Made by a program: the position numbers and the translations under genes
Notes under the pieces: generated by a model
What the model saw: only the letters and a program-made list of their open reading frames with translations
What the model was told of the DNA's origin: nothing
Databases searched by the model: none
Shown: positions 1-6,511 of the stretch, one piece after another
Layout: every line of letters starts with the position of its first letter
Numbering within the stretch: position 1 is the first letter of the stretch
From: Bradyrhizobium sp. WSM1417
Lineage (GTDB): Bacteria > Pseudomonadota > Alphaproteobacteria > Rhizobiales > Xanthobacteraceae
DNA length: 64,000 nt
Assembly (NCBI RefSeq): GCF_000515415.1
Contig: NZ_KI911783.1
Location: forward strand, 6,745,831-6,809,830
Reading direction: 5' to 3'

Positions 1-148
1 CGACGAAGTAGGTGTCGAGCCGGGGATTGCGTCCGTCGTCGGGATTCCAGCGATAGACCTGGAATTCGCGCAGCGATTTGCTATCCGGCTTGGGCCAGAT
101 CCGTCCCTTTTCGACGCGGGAGTGTTTCGGAAGCCTGAACTCGACCAT
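1..148 (-). CDS. sdhB: Succinate dehydrogenase iron-sulfur subunit, N-terminal part (runs off the left edge)
   Basis: Only the first 49 codons lie in the window. The start is the ATG at 148-146, with a GGAGG ribosome site just upstream. The protein opens MVEFRLPKHSRVEKG and continues with REFQVYRWNPDDGRNPR, the conserved N-terminus of alphaproteobacterial SdhB, the subunit that carries the Fe-S clusters of complex II and passes electrons from SdhA to quinone. The cluster-binding cysteines would lie outside the window. The usual sdhA neighbour is not upstream; instead the gene follows a small membrane protein and a DUF2243 gene on the same strand. It may be a second copy read from the stress-type promoter at 871-895 (inference). 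Confidence 0.85.
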   Translation of the reverse strand, partial: MVEFRLPKHSRVEKGRIWPKPDSKSLREFQVYRWNPDDGRNPRLDTYFV

Positions 149-185
149 GGTACCTCCGGGCGGACATGAGGCGTTGATAACCGCA

Positions 186-350
186 TCAGTTGGGATTGAA
201 GCAACGTAGTTGCAGGAGATCGTCCAGCGACACACCAAACAGCACGATGCGAAAAGCCGGTGCTATCGCCAGCACCAGCAGCAATATAAAAATGGCATAG
301 ACCAGAGCTGGCGGAGTCTCTCTAGCGAGCCTGTAGACTGCTTTCCGCAT
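186..350 (-). CDS. Small single-span membrane protein (54 aa), unknown function
   Basis: The ATG at 350 is preceded by GGGAGG at 4-nt spacing and overlaps the end of the DUF2243 gene by 29 bp, which points to co-expression. The protein has a basic start (MRKAVYRLARE) and one hydrophobic helix (about residues 15-36) containing FILLLVLAIAPAF, followed by a short polar tail. I do not recognise the family. Position between DUF2243 and sdhB suggests a membrane accessory role. A longer reading from 467 exists but its first 39 residues overlap DUF2243 and look like a shadow. Confidence 0.6.
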   Translation of the reverse strand: MRKAVYRLARETPPALVYAIFILLLVLAIAPAFRIVLFGVSLDDLLQLRCFNPN

Positions 351-831
351 GTACCCTCCCGTGCGTGCCCGCGCGTGACATGGCGGCGCCGATGACCAAC
401 ATGGCCGCACCCCATAGCAGGAAGCCGATGTCCCAGAAGATGCGCTGTTCGTCGGGGACCGTCTCATTCACCCGATGCAGCTTGAAGATCTCATGGTCCA
501 CCACGCCTTCAACCAGATTGAAGATGCCCCAACCGAGCAGGACCGCGCCGAGGCACCGGCTGCCCGACAAGTGAATGTCGGACCTGCGCGCCCGTTGCCA
601 CAGCACATACAGGCCGAGGAGCACAAGAACATAGGCTGCGCTATGGAAAATGCCGTCCCAGGTCGTGTTGAGCTTGACGTTGTCGATGGAGTTGAGCGGG
701 TACCAGCCGCTTAACATATGATGCCATTGCAGCAGCTGATGAAACACGATGCCGTCGAAAAATCCGCCCAGACCAAGCCCGAGAAGGACGCCCGCGGAAA
801 TCGGGAAGCTGGATGAATCGCTGTCTTGCAT
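322..831 (-). CDS. DUF2243 family membrane protein (169 aa)
   Basis: The protein has four likely membrane helices and the family hallmark GLGLGGFFDGIVFHQLLQWHH, followed by the WDGIFHS segment and a second histidine-bearing helix near NLVEGVVDHEIFKLHRV. The histidines inside membrane helices suggest metal or heme contacts, but the function of DUF2243 is unknown. In related bacteria the family often lies close to caa3 oxidase and CtaG genes, and such an operon begins 5 kb away here. A near-consensus EcfG promoter at 871-895 gives a leader of about 35 nt. Start ATG at 831. Confidence 0.85.
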   Translation of the reverse strand: MQDSDSSSFPISAGVLLGLGLGGFFDGIVFHQLLQWHHMLSGWYPLNSIDNVKLNTTWDGIFHSAAYVLVLLGLYVLWQRARRSDIHLSGSRCLGAVLLGWGIFNLVEGVVDHEIFKLHRVNETVPDEQRIFWDIGFLLWGAAMLVIGAAMSRAGTHGRVHAESSLQAR

Positions 832-870
832 GAATCTACTCGTGCGCCGGTCGGCATCTGGATGATGGAC

Positions 871-895
871 AAACCCTCCTCCAGGTTGCCGTTCC
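871..895 (-). promoter_or_regulatory. EcfG-type stress promoter for the DUF2243 unit
   Basis: On the minus strand GGAAC (895-891) is followed after 16 bp by GTTT (874-871). This fits the relaxed form GGAAC-N18-TT described for rhizobial RpoE2/EcfG promoters. The expected transcription start lies about 35 nt before the DUF2243 ATG. Confidence 0.6.
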
Positions 896-1058
896 TATGA
901 TCATGACGCACTCCCCGTGCCAATAACCTGCGTTAACCTGCCTGCTCATCTCATGCCGCCGAAGGCGCTAGATGGAGCATCGCTCGGCTGCTTATGGTGA
1001 CGATAGGAACGTTCGAAACGGTCGCAGCGTCTTGTGAATCCAACATTGGAGCTTCATC

Positions 1059-1538
1059 ATGCTGAGAAGATCGTTTTTACTTGCATTGGGCGGCCTCGGA
1101 CTATCGACCTACACTGCGCAATCCAAACCAATCCCGCAGCGGGATTTTCGAACGGCCGACCTCATGGGTGGCGCGTTTGCGATGCAGACGAGTCAGCTCG
1201 CGCTGACGCGCACCGGCAATCCCGACATCGTCAACTTCGCGAATGCAGAGATCGCCGAACAGGTCCAGGTCGCGAGCGCGCTCGGAGCAGCGCCGGGATC
1301 GGCACCGCTACGGCCGGATCATGCCGCCCTGCTTCAGCGCCTTCAGGCCACACCGTCGGGTCCCTTCGACCGGATGTATGTGCAGGGGCAGATCCGCGGG
1401 CACCGTGAATTGCTCGCGCTCAACAATTCCTATTTGCGATCCGGTGGCAACCCCGGCGAACAGCAGGTCGCACAGATGTCGCTGCCGATCATTCAGCGTC
1501 ACCTGGCGATCCTGAGCAATCTCAGGGATGTCGGCTAG
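1059..1538 (+). CDS. DUF4142-type exported protein (159 aa)
   Basis: The protein begins with a signal-like segment (MLRRSFLLALGGLGLSTYTAQS) and continues as a mostly helical domain with the DUF4142 pattern: FRTADLMGGAFAMQTSQLAL, ANAEIAEQ, and a late DRMYVQGQIRGHRELLAL segment. DUF4142 proteins are periplasmic, ferritin-like four-helix proteins of unknown function, frequent in stress regulons of soil bacteria. A GGAAC motif at 1006-1010 upstream has only a poor -10 partner, so its promoter is uncertain. Start ATG 1059, preceded by GGAG. Confidence 0.8.
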   Translation: MLRRSFLLALGGLGLSTYTAQSKPIPQRDFRTADLMGGAFAMQTSQLALTRTGNPDIVNFANAEIAEQVQVASALGAAPGSAPLRPDHAALLQRLQATPSGPFDRMYVQGQIRGHRELLALNNSYLRSGGNPGEQQVAQMSLPIIQRHLAILSNLRDVG

Positions 1539-1567
1539 AGCTTCACCCCGGCGACAAGGAGGTACAA

Positions 1568-1657
1568 ATGGCAAGAAGGTCGAGACGGCCCGCCGTGAAG
1601 CACGGCAAAGGAAAACGGGGAAACGGCGCGCAACGTCTCAAGCGCAAGCGGAAGTGA
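1568..1657 (+). CDS. 29-residue highly basic peptide with a perfect Shine-Dalgarno
   Basis: A full AAGGAGGT (1556-1563) stands 4 nt before ATG 1568. The reading frame encodes 29 residues of which about half are Lys or Arg (starts MARRSRRPAVKHGKGKRG, ends LKRKRK) and stops at TGA 1655-1657. It lies 30 nt behind the DUF4142 gene and is probably co-transcribed. The composition suggests binding to nucleic acid or membrane, but no family is recognised. The strength of the ribosome site is the main reason to call it a gene. Confidence 0.5.
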   Translation: MARRSRRPAVKHGKGKRGNGAQRLKRKRK

Positions 1658-1733
1658 CAGCCGTAGCATTGGCGGTGCCCGCGCGTGACGGCCGCCGCCA
1701 AAGTTGTCGATGATCAAACTGCGAGGAGCCGAT

Positions 1734-1949
1734 ATGGCGTATGCCCTGTTCAAGGATGACGAAAAACTGAGCCGGACATTTCCGACCAAAGAGGAAACGC
1801 TGAAGAAAGCCGAAGACGCCGGTCTGGTCGAAAGCAGCGAGGGCAAGCCCAGGCTCGAGGACGATCTGAAGATCAAGCCCTGCTCGCCCGACCCCGAACC
1901 TCGAAGCGAGGACGACCTCGATTGGACGCCGGGGGACCCGACGTCCTGA
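1734..1949 (+). CDS. Small conserved hydrophilic protein (71 aa)
   Basis: Starts MAYALFKDDEKLSRTFPTKE, with AGGAG ahead of ATG 1734; a slightly earlier ATG in frame is less well placed. The N-terminal half (about 35 residues, ending EDAGLVE) resembles short proteins common in Bradyrhizobium genomes; the C-terminal half is acidic and proline-rich (PDPEPRSEDDLDWTP). No signal peptide, no membrane helix, no known activity. It converges on the Gly-rich protein gene with only 8 bp between stops. Confidence 0.65.
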   Translation: MAYALFKDDEKLSRTFPTKEETLKKAEDAGLVESSEGKPRLEDDLKIKPCSPDPEPRSEDDLDWTPGDPTS

Positions 1950-1957
1950 TCACCGAT

Positions 1958-2533
1958 CTAGCAACCTTTGCAGATGCTCTTGATCTTCCGATCGACGTGG
2001 GAATCCTGAGAGTTCTCCGAGCGTATTTCGGCGTCGCCCGGCATCGACGGACCGGGTGTCGCAGTTCCGTCGATCCGTCCGCTGCTGGTCCCTCCTGCGG
2101 GGTTGCCCGCCCGACCGACGGTGGTTGATCCTCGCGGGCCACCACCGGTTGATTGGGCCGTTCCAGCCGTGTTCGTGCCAGCGGTGTTCGTGCCGTTAGC
2201 CGTCGTGCCGCGCGAAGCCGCAGCCGCGTCGGCCGGATTACCCAGATTGGGCGATGCACCGCCTGTCTGGTTTGTAGCTCCAGCAGACCCGAGGCCTGCA
2301 GACCCAGGACCTGCAGACCCAACGCCTGCAGACCCAAGGCTCGAGGCACCGCCGGCTGACCCGGGGCTTGTGGTGCCGCCGGTGCCGCCGCTCGTGCTGC
2401 TCGCGCTTGCTCCGCCCGATCCTCCCGAACCGCCACCGCCGCCGCCACCCCCGCCACTCTGCGCCGAGGCGGCCCCTATCGACGCGGTCGCCAGGAAGGC
2501 GATCAGCATCAAGCTCGAAGTTGTCTTAGGCAT
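1958..2533 (-). CDS. Exported Gly/Ser/Ala/Thr-rich low-complexity protein (191 aa)
   Basis: A clear signal peptide (MPKTTSSLMLIAFLATASIGAASAQ) is followed by a run of nine glycines and a long low-complexity region. It includes tandem GSAG units (GSAGVGSAGPGSAGLGSAG), seen in the DNA around 2285-2345 as imperfect 15-bp repeats containing CTGCAGACCCA. The C-terminus is different: charged and ending with two cysteines (KSICKGC). It is probably an unstructured cell-surface or periplasmic protein. It is the third gene of an operon with the two hydrophilic proteins upstream; its ATG lies 3 nt after the previous stop and GAGAGGAG is its ribosome site. The repeats make length variation between strains likely. 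Confidence 0.7.
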   Translation of the reverse strand: MPKTTSSLMLIAFLATASIGAASAQSGGGGGGGGGSGGSGGASASSTSGGTGGTTSPGSAGGASSLGSAGVGSAGPGSAGLGSAGATNQTGGASPNLGNPADAAAASRGTTANGTNTAGTNTAGTAQSTGGGPRGSTTVGRAGNPAGGTSSGRIDGTATPGPSMPGDAEIRSENSQDSHVDRKIKSICKGC

Positions 2534-2536
2534 TGC

Positions 2537-2737
2537 TCAGCTCCTCTCGCGATCATTGTGCGTGTGATGTTGGTCGCGCTCACCACCGCCTCCCGAGACG
2601 TGTGATTTGCGGTCGTTGGTGGGCATTCCGGGCGCAGGGCGCTCATGCTCGCGACCTCCCTTTTCGGGGTGCTTGCGGTCCTGCCGCGAGGAGCCCGGAC
2701 CACCGAAGCGTTCAGTGTCTGAGTTCTTGTGTGGCAT
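2537..2737 (-). CDS. Very hydrophilic small protein (66 aa), hydrophilin-like
   Basis: ATG 2737 directly follows the TGA of the upstream gene. The sequence (MPHKNSDTERFGGPGSSRQD, later HERPAPGMPTNDRKSH and GGGGERDQHHTHNDRERS) is rich in Gly, His, Arg, Asp and Asn and has no hydrophobic core. That composition matches intrinsically disordered, desiccation-associated hydrophilins, but this is inference from composition. Middle gene of a three-gene operon behind an EcfG-type promoter. Confidence 0.6.
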   Translation of the reverse strand: MPHKNSDTERFGGPGSSRQDRKHPEKGGREHERPAPGMPTNDRKSHVSGGGGERDQHHTHNDRERS

Positions 2738-2911
2738 TCATCGGTCCTGCTGGTAGCCTTGGTTTGTCGTGTTCTGCTTGATGTTGCCGTGACGGCCCTG
2801 GGTGTCGAAGTTCTCGCGGCCGGGGACTTTGTCCTCGGTCTCGCTCTTTGGATCAGACCCGGGTCCCTTGTCGCTTCGCTGCTCCGGCGGTACGGGGGGC
2901 ATTTTGGACAT
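2738..2911 (-). CDS. Very hydrophilic small protein (57 aa), first gene of a stress operon
   Basis: ATG 2911 has AAGGAG at 6-7 nt. The protein MSKMPPVPPEQRSDKGPGSD... lacks hydrophobic stretches and is rich in Pro, Gly, Lys, Asp and Gln; the C-terminal third (RGRHGNIKQNTT-like) is Asn/Gln-rich. It looks intrinsically disordered. The EcfG-type promoter at 2953-2977 would give a leader of about 36 nt. Upstream in-frame codons back to 2995 overlap the promoter and were excluded. Confidence 0.6.
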   Translation of the reverse strand: MSKMPPVPPEQRSDKGPGSDPKSETEDKVPGRENFDTQGRHGNIKQNTTNQGYQQDR

Positions 2912-2952
2912 TGCATGCTCCTTGTTTCGGTCTCGCGACCTCATGCGCTGGC

Positions 2953-2977
2953 AATGAGATGCGGCGTCGCTCGTTCC
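2953..2977 (-). promoter_or_regulatory. EcfG-type promoter for the hydrophilic-protein operon
   Basis: GGAAC on the minus strand (2977-2973), 16 bp, then CATT (2956-2953): one mismatch from CGTT. It is back-to-back with the plus-strand promoter at 3003-3027. Confidence 0.6.
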
Positions 2978-3002
2978 TGATCGATGCTGATGCATGCCCC
3001 TA

Positions 3003-3027
3003 GGAACGAACGATTCCTGCCCGTGTT
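3003..3027 (+). promoter_or_regulatory. EcfG-type promoter for the DUF1236 gene
   Basis: GGAAC (3003-3007), 16 bp, TGTT (3024-3027): one mismatch from CGTT, with GGAAC-N18-TT spacing intact. Transcription would start about 27 nt before ATG 3061. Confidence 0.65.
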
Positions 3028-3060
3028 GACCTTCCAGTTCATACCGAAGGCTTTTTGTTC

Positions 3061-3630
3061 ATGGTCAAGGATCTATCGCGTGAAACGGAGAAGGACGGGA
3101 CCCGGAAGCTGATGATGGTGGGTTCGGCGGTGGCAGCCGTCCTGTTTGTAGGTTTCATCGTCTGGTTCGCCGTCCCTCAGATGTTCGGGGCAACAGACTA
3201 TCTGGGCCGCCCCTCCACAGGAGCGGACAAAGGTGCCGCGGCCACGACGGTCGGCACTGGAGTTCCAACGCAGCGCGAGGCGGTCAGCAAAGCTGCCAAG
3301 GAAAACCCGGCTGGCAATGAGGACGCGACCGGCGCCCGTGCGCGGGATGTGAAGCAGACCACCCAGCCGGCTAACCTCAACGATCAGCAACGCGAGCAGC
3401 TCCGCTCTATCCTCTCATCAGCGCACGGTCCCACGATGGATCGCCCGAATTTCGAGATGATGATCGGTACTTCAGTGCCGCGCCAGACTCAGGTGGCCGA
3501 CCTGCCGCCCGAGGTCACGCAAGTGTTGAACGGGTTCTGGGGCGATCAATATCTCATCGCTGGAAAGGATCTCGTCATCGTCGATCAACATTCGCGCCGC
3601 GTAGCGGCAATTATCGCTGGCGTACGCTGA
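3061..3630 (+). CDS. Membrane-anchored DUF1236-type protein (189 aa)
   Basis: The N-terminus is cytoplasmic and charged (MVKDLSRETEKDGTRK), followed by one membrane helix (about residues 20-42) and a long polar Ala/Thr/Gly linker. The C-terminal 60 residues (VPRQTQVADLPPEVTQVLNG, then DLVIVDQHSRRVAAII) match the DUF1236 pattern of a short repeat ending in an I-V-D-x-x-x-R-R-V-x-x-I motif, common in exported proteins of Bradyrhizobium. Function unknown. A TTG at 3055 is an alternative start. Driven by the promoter at 3003-3027 and followed 41 nt later by another small gene. Confidence 0.7.
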   Translation: MVKDLSRETEKDGTRKLMMVGSAVAAVLFVGFIVWFAVPQMFGATDYLGRPSTGADKGAAATTVGTGVPTQREAVSKAAKENPAGNEDATGARARDVKQTTQPANLNDQQREQLRSILSSAHGPTMDRPNFEMMIGTSVPRQTQVADLPPEVTQVLNGFWGDQYLIAGKDLVIVDQHSRRVAAIIAGVR

Positions 3631-3671
3631 TCGCGTGCCGCCGCATCGACAGATTGTAGAGAGGACAGCTT

Positions 3672-3860
3672 ATGCCGAAAGCAAAAGAACCTGAAAACGA
3701 CCCGAGAGAAACCCCGGTCGACGATCCGCGACAGCAGACCGATTTGCCAACCCACCGGCAGACCGATCAGCCTTGGCAGGGAAATCCCGAGAAGGAGCAG
3801 ATCGACCCAAAGCGTCCCCCGATTGATCTGGAGCGGTGGCAAAAATCGAATACCCACTAG
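3672..3860 (+). CDS. Small proline-rich hydrophilic protein (62 aa)
   Basis: ATG 3672 has GAGAGGAC upstream. The protein (starts MPKAKEPENDPRETPVDDP) is almost entirely charged and polar with frequent prolines and TDLPTHRQTDQP-type repeats; no helix or sheet core is evident. Probably co-transcribed with the DUF1236 gene and part of the same stress set. Not assigned to a family. Confidence 0.6.
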   Translation: MPKAKEPENDPRETPVDDPRQQTDLPTHRQTDQPWQGNPEKEQIDPKRPPIDLERWQKSNTH

Positions 3861-3880
3861 CAGGCACGCACCTGCCTCGT

Positions 3881-4348
3881 TCACGCGTCGAGCTCATGGA
3901 TGGCTGGCCGCAGGTCGCCGCCCTCATCCAGATCGAGCGTTGCCAGCGTGATCGGCAGCTTGAAGCGCCTTGGACCGGCGCTCCCGGGATTGAGGAAAAG
4001 CACTCCGTTGATCGTGTTGACCCGCACCCGGTGCGAATGTCCTGATATCACCACGTTCACACCGGATGCTGCAGGGTCGATCGCGAGCGCCTTGAGATCG
4101 TGCAGGAGGTAGAAGCAACGAGCGCCGAGGTGCACCGTTTCGGTTTCAGGATAGCGGCTCGCCCAGCTGCCAACGTCGACGTTTCCCCTGATGGCGGTGA
4201 CGGGCGCTATTCGGCAAAGCCGCTCCAGAACCTCCGGCGCGCCGATATCACCGGCGTGGAGGATATGCGAGACTCCCGCAAGACAGCGTTCGGCCTCCGG
4301 CCTGAGAAGGCCGTGCGTATCCGAGATCACGCCGATCCTCAACGCCAT
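3881..4348 (-). CDS. YfcE/MJ0936-type metallophosphoesterase (155 aa)
   Basis: The metal-binding motifs of calcineurin-like phosphoesterases are in order: GVISDTHG (D and H), HAGDIG (D), RGNVD (N), LLHD (H) and SGHSHR (two H). The size matches single-domain YfcE-type phosphodiesterases, which hydrolyse phosphodiester substrates with two bound metal ions; the natural substrate is not deducible. I chose ATG 4348 (MALRIG) with GAGG at 4 nt over the TTG at 4357. It lies 29 bp behind the DUF6894 gene on the same strand and probably shares its perfect EcfG promoter. Confidence 0.85.
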   Translation of the reverse strand: MALRIGVISDTHGLLRPEAERCLAGVSHILHAGDIGAPEVLERLCRIAPVTAIRGNVDVGSWASRYPETETVHLGARCFYLLHDLKALAIDPAASGVNVVISGHSHRVRVNTINGVLFLNPGSAGPRRFKLPITLATLDLDEGGDLRPAIHELDA

Positions 4349-4377
4349 GATCCTCAATGCCTTGTCAGGCCAAAGCT

Positions 4378-4596
4378 TCAGTGCAGGACATCCAGGGGTA
4401 CCTTCCCGATCTCCTCACCCTCGTGGTTCGTGACCAGGATGGAAAATTGACGATTCTTGAGTTCGGGACGCTCCGCAAGGAGCCTCTTCGCGATCTCCTC
4501 GGCAACATCCAGCGCCATGATGTCATCGGGCAATTCAGCACCCCCCTCGTCTGCGACGGTCTTGGAGTCGACCAGATCGAAATGATAGCGCGGCAC
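4378..4596 (-). CDS. DUF6894-type small protein (72 aa)
   Basis: The sequence starts MPRYHFDLVDSKTVADEGGA and continues LPDDIMALDVAEEIAKRL, the usual pattern of the short proteins now called DUF6894 (PRYYFDL..G....D..G..L.D...A...A). They are abundant in Bradyrhizobium and Methylobacterium, soluble, and of unknown role. The two-way EcfG promoter at 4619-4646 lies just upstream and gives a leader of about 18 nt. The phosphoesterase gene follows. Confidence 0.75.
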   Translation of the reverse strand: MPRYHFDLVDSKTVADEGGAELPDDIMALDVAEEIAKRLLAERPELKNRQFSILVTNHEGEEIGKVPLDVLH

Positions 4597-4618
4597 GTGA
4601 ACCCTCGAATTCGTCGCA

Positions 4619-4646
4619 GGAACGCGCGATCTCGAGCCTTCGTTCC
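4619..4646. promoter_or_regulatory. Palindromic, two-way EcfG promoter
   Basis: The plus strand reads GGAAC (4619-4623), 17 bp, CGTT (4641-4644). The minus strand reads GGAAC (4646-4642), 17 bp, CGTT (4624-4621). Both are perfect matches to the EcfG consensus, and each -35 overlaps the opposite -10. The two directions serve the DUF6894-phosphoesterase unit and the small membrane protein-YetF unit. Confidence 0.8.
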
Positions 4647-4681
4647 GGCGGGGCGGCCATCAACTCCCTGCACGTCCGCAG

Positions 4682-4706
4682 GAACCCTCAAGTCATCGCG
4701 ACATTG
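4682..4706 (+). promoter_or_regulatory. Second EcfG-type promoter for the YetF unit
   Basis: GGAAC (4682-4686), 16 bp, CATT (4703-4706): one mismatch. It would start transcription about 30 nt before ATG 4742, in tandem with the stronger two-way promoter upstream. Confidence 0.5.
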
Positions 4707-4741
4707 CTGCTGCGGAACATCCGCGTTTTTGGAGCCAACCC

Positions 4742-4864
4742 ATGCTGGAAGAACTGCGCGTGCTTGCCCAACCCGGCGCGATGATCGCCGTCCTTATCGT
4801 GCTGCTGCTGATGGCCGCCGGCGATGCGGCGATCCTGATCGCTGACAAGGGCTGGCCATTCTAG
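4742..4864 (+). CDS. 40-residue membrane microprotein upstream of YetF
   Basis: ATG 4742 is preceded by GGAG at 8 nt. The peptide MLEELRVLAQPGAMIAVLIV... has one hydrophobic helix (about residues 13-34, including VLIVLLLMAAGDAAILI) and ends ADKGWPF. It stops 9 nt before the GTG of the YetF gene and lies behind two EcfG-type promoters. Function unknown; it may associate with YetF in the membrane (inference from position). Confidence 0.55.
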   Translation: MLEELRVLAQPGAMIAVLIVLLLMAAGDAAILIADKGWPF

Positions 4865-4873
4865 TCCGGGCGC

Positions 4874-5437
4874 GTGGCTGTCATGCCCGATGTCGGACAT
4901 ATCCTTTTCCAGGGTTGGACCCCGCTCCTGAGAACCGCGATCGGCACGACCGTCACGTATGTCGCGCTGGTCGTCCTGCTCCGGATCGCGGGGCCCCGAA
5001 CGCTTGCCAAATGGTACGCCTTCGACCTGATCGTCACGGTCGCGCTCGGCTCCACGTTCGCCAACAGCGTGTTGTCCGGCAACATCAGCGTGGCGCAGTC
5101 GCTGGTCGGCTTCATCATCCTGATCGGCCTGCAATTCATCATCGCCTTCGCCGTGGCGCAGTGGAGCCAGTTGCGGGTGGTCGTGAATCCGCAGCCGACG
5201 TTGCTGCTCCATCAGGGGCGATTTGTTCACGAGGCGATGCGCAGCCAGCGTGTGGCAGAGGCGGACGTTCGCGCCGCCGTCCGGCAGCATGGCATTGATC
5301 GTGTTGAAGATGTCGGTGCGGTCGTGCTCGAGGCGGACGGTACATTCAGCGTTATCAGGCAGCTCCGGTCCGATGCCACGGCGCTCGCCGACATCCCGGA
5401 ACTGGGCGGCTCGAATTCGGCGAACCGGCCGGATTAG
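4874..5437 (+). CDS. YetF/DUF421 family membrane protein (187 aa)
   Basis: Three N-terminal membrane helices (about residues 20-110) are followed by a soluble domain. Family signatures: VVLLRIAGPRTLAKWYAFDLIVTVALGS and, after the helices, NPQPTLLLHQGRFVHEAMRSQRVAEADV. DUF421/YetF proteins are widespread stress-associated membrane proteins of unknown biochemical role. Start is GTG 4874 (ATG 4883 possible). Co-transcribed with the 40-aa membrane peptide. Confidence 0.85.
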   Translation: MAVMPDVGHILFQGWTPLLRTAIGTTVTYVALVVLLRIAGPRTLAKWYAFDLIVTVALGSTFANSVLSGNISVAQSLVGFIILIGLQFIIAFAVAQWSQLRVVVNPQPTLLLHQGRFVHEAMRSQRVAEADVRAAVRQHGIDRVEDVGAVVLEADGTFSVIRQLRSDATALADIPELGGSNSANRPD

Positions 5438-5443
5438 CGCATA

Positions 5444-5470
5444 GGAACCTTTGTACGCCTGACCGGTTCC
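5444..5470 (+). promoter_or_regulatory. EcfG-type promoter for the caa3 oxidase operon (nearly palindromic)
   Basis: GGAAC (5444-5448), 16 bp, GGTT (5465-5468): one mismatch. The block reads GGAACC at one end and GGTTCC at the other (5465-5470), so the minus strand also carries GGAAC-N18-TT, though no gene starts that way. It lies about 33 nt before the ctaC start. Confidence 0.6.
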
Positions 5471-5500
5471 GCATGTGAAGCGGAGTGCGACAAAACGTCA

Positions 5501-6511
5501 ATGCAGGTCTGGGTGCGAAGGGTTCTGGTATTGTGCATGACTTGGCCGCTTGCTGCGTGCGCGGGCCGGCAGTCGGCGCTCGACCCTCAAGGGCTGCAAT
5601 CCGACCAGATTCGGCACACGCTGTTCATCTTCCTCATTGTCGCGGCGATCGTCTGGACCGCTGTCGTCATCGTTCTGGGCGTGGGGCTGTTGCGCCGGAA
5701 GCGCACAGCCGATCAGCCGCTGGACCTCCACCAGTCCTTCGAACAGCGCTCCGGGCGCGTCATCCTTGCGCTTGGGATTGCGACCACCGTCACCGTGCTC
5801 GGCCTCTCCCTGGTCAGCTATGCCGGTCAGCGCACCGTCTTTGCCAAGGACGAGAAAGCCCACACGCTCAAGATCATCGGCCATCAATGGTGGTGGGAGG
5901 TTCGCTATGAAGCCGACAGTCCGCACCAGAGTTTCGTGACCGCCAACGAGATCCGGATCCCGACCGGCCAGCCGGTGAAGGTCGAGTTGGAATCCGCCGA
6001 CGTGATCCACAGCTTCTGGGTCCCCAGCCTGACCGGCAAGATGGACTTGATCCCCGGGCAGAAGAACGAGCTGCAATTCACGGCGAAGAATGCGGGCGTC
6101 TATCGCGGACAATGCGCCGAGTTTTGCGGGATCCAGCACGCCCACATGGCACTCGCCGTGATCGCGATGTCGCCCGACGAGTTCGGCCGCTGGCGCGACC
6201 ATGAAAACCAGAGCGCGAACAGCCCCGCGGATCAGCTTGGCAAGCAGGGCGAGGCTCTGTTCCGGGCGCGCGGATGCGCCTTGTGCCACAACATCAGCGG
6301 TACGCTGGCCGGCGGCCAACTCGGCCCGGATCTCACGCATATCGGCAGCCGCGCGACGATCGCTGCGGGAACGCTGCCGAATACTCCCGCGACGCTCGGC
6401 GCCTGGATCGCCGATCCCCAGCACATCAAGCCCGGCAATCTGATGCCGAAGATGCCGCTGCAATCGGACGAGCTGATCGCGATCATTCATTATCTGGAGC
6501 AGCTCAAGTGA
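5501..6511 (+). CDS. ctaC: Cytochrome c oxidase subunit II with fused cytochrome c domain (caa3 type)
   Basis: Subunit II takes electrons through its CuA centre and passes them to heme a. Here the order is: lipoprotein-type signal (LAAC at residues 18-21), two membrane helices, a cupredoxin domain with the CuA motif GQCAEFCGIQHAHMAL, then a C-terminal cytochrome c domain with CALCH and a distal Met (NLMPKMPL). The fused heme domain defines the caa3 type, which accepts electrons from soluble or membrane cytochromes c. ATG 5501 lacks a strong ribosome site. First gene of the operon; its stop overlaps the ctaD start. Confidence 0.95.
   Translation: MQVWVRRVLVLCMTWPLAACAGRQSALDPQGLQSDQIRHTLFIFLIVAAIVWTAVVIVLGVGLLRRKRTADQPLDLHQSFEQRSGRVILALGIATTVTVLGLSLVSYAGQRTVFAKDEKAHTLKIIGHQWWWEVRYEADSPHQSFVTANEIRIPTGQPVKVELESADVIHSFWVPSLTGKMDLIPGQKNELQFTAKNAGVYRGQCAEFCGIQHAHMALAVIAMSPDEFGRWRDHENQSANSPADQLGKQGEALFRARGCALCHNISGTLAGGQLGPDLTHIGSRATIAAGTLPNTPATLGAWIADPQHIKPGNLMPKMPLQSDELIAIIHYLEQLK

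Noticed and set aside
1006..1031. Possible EcfG promoter before the DUF4142 gene (GGAAC at 1006-1010)
   Set aside because: The -10 candidate is CGTC at 17 bp and there is no TT at 18-19 bp; not good enough to list as a promoter.
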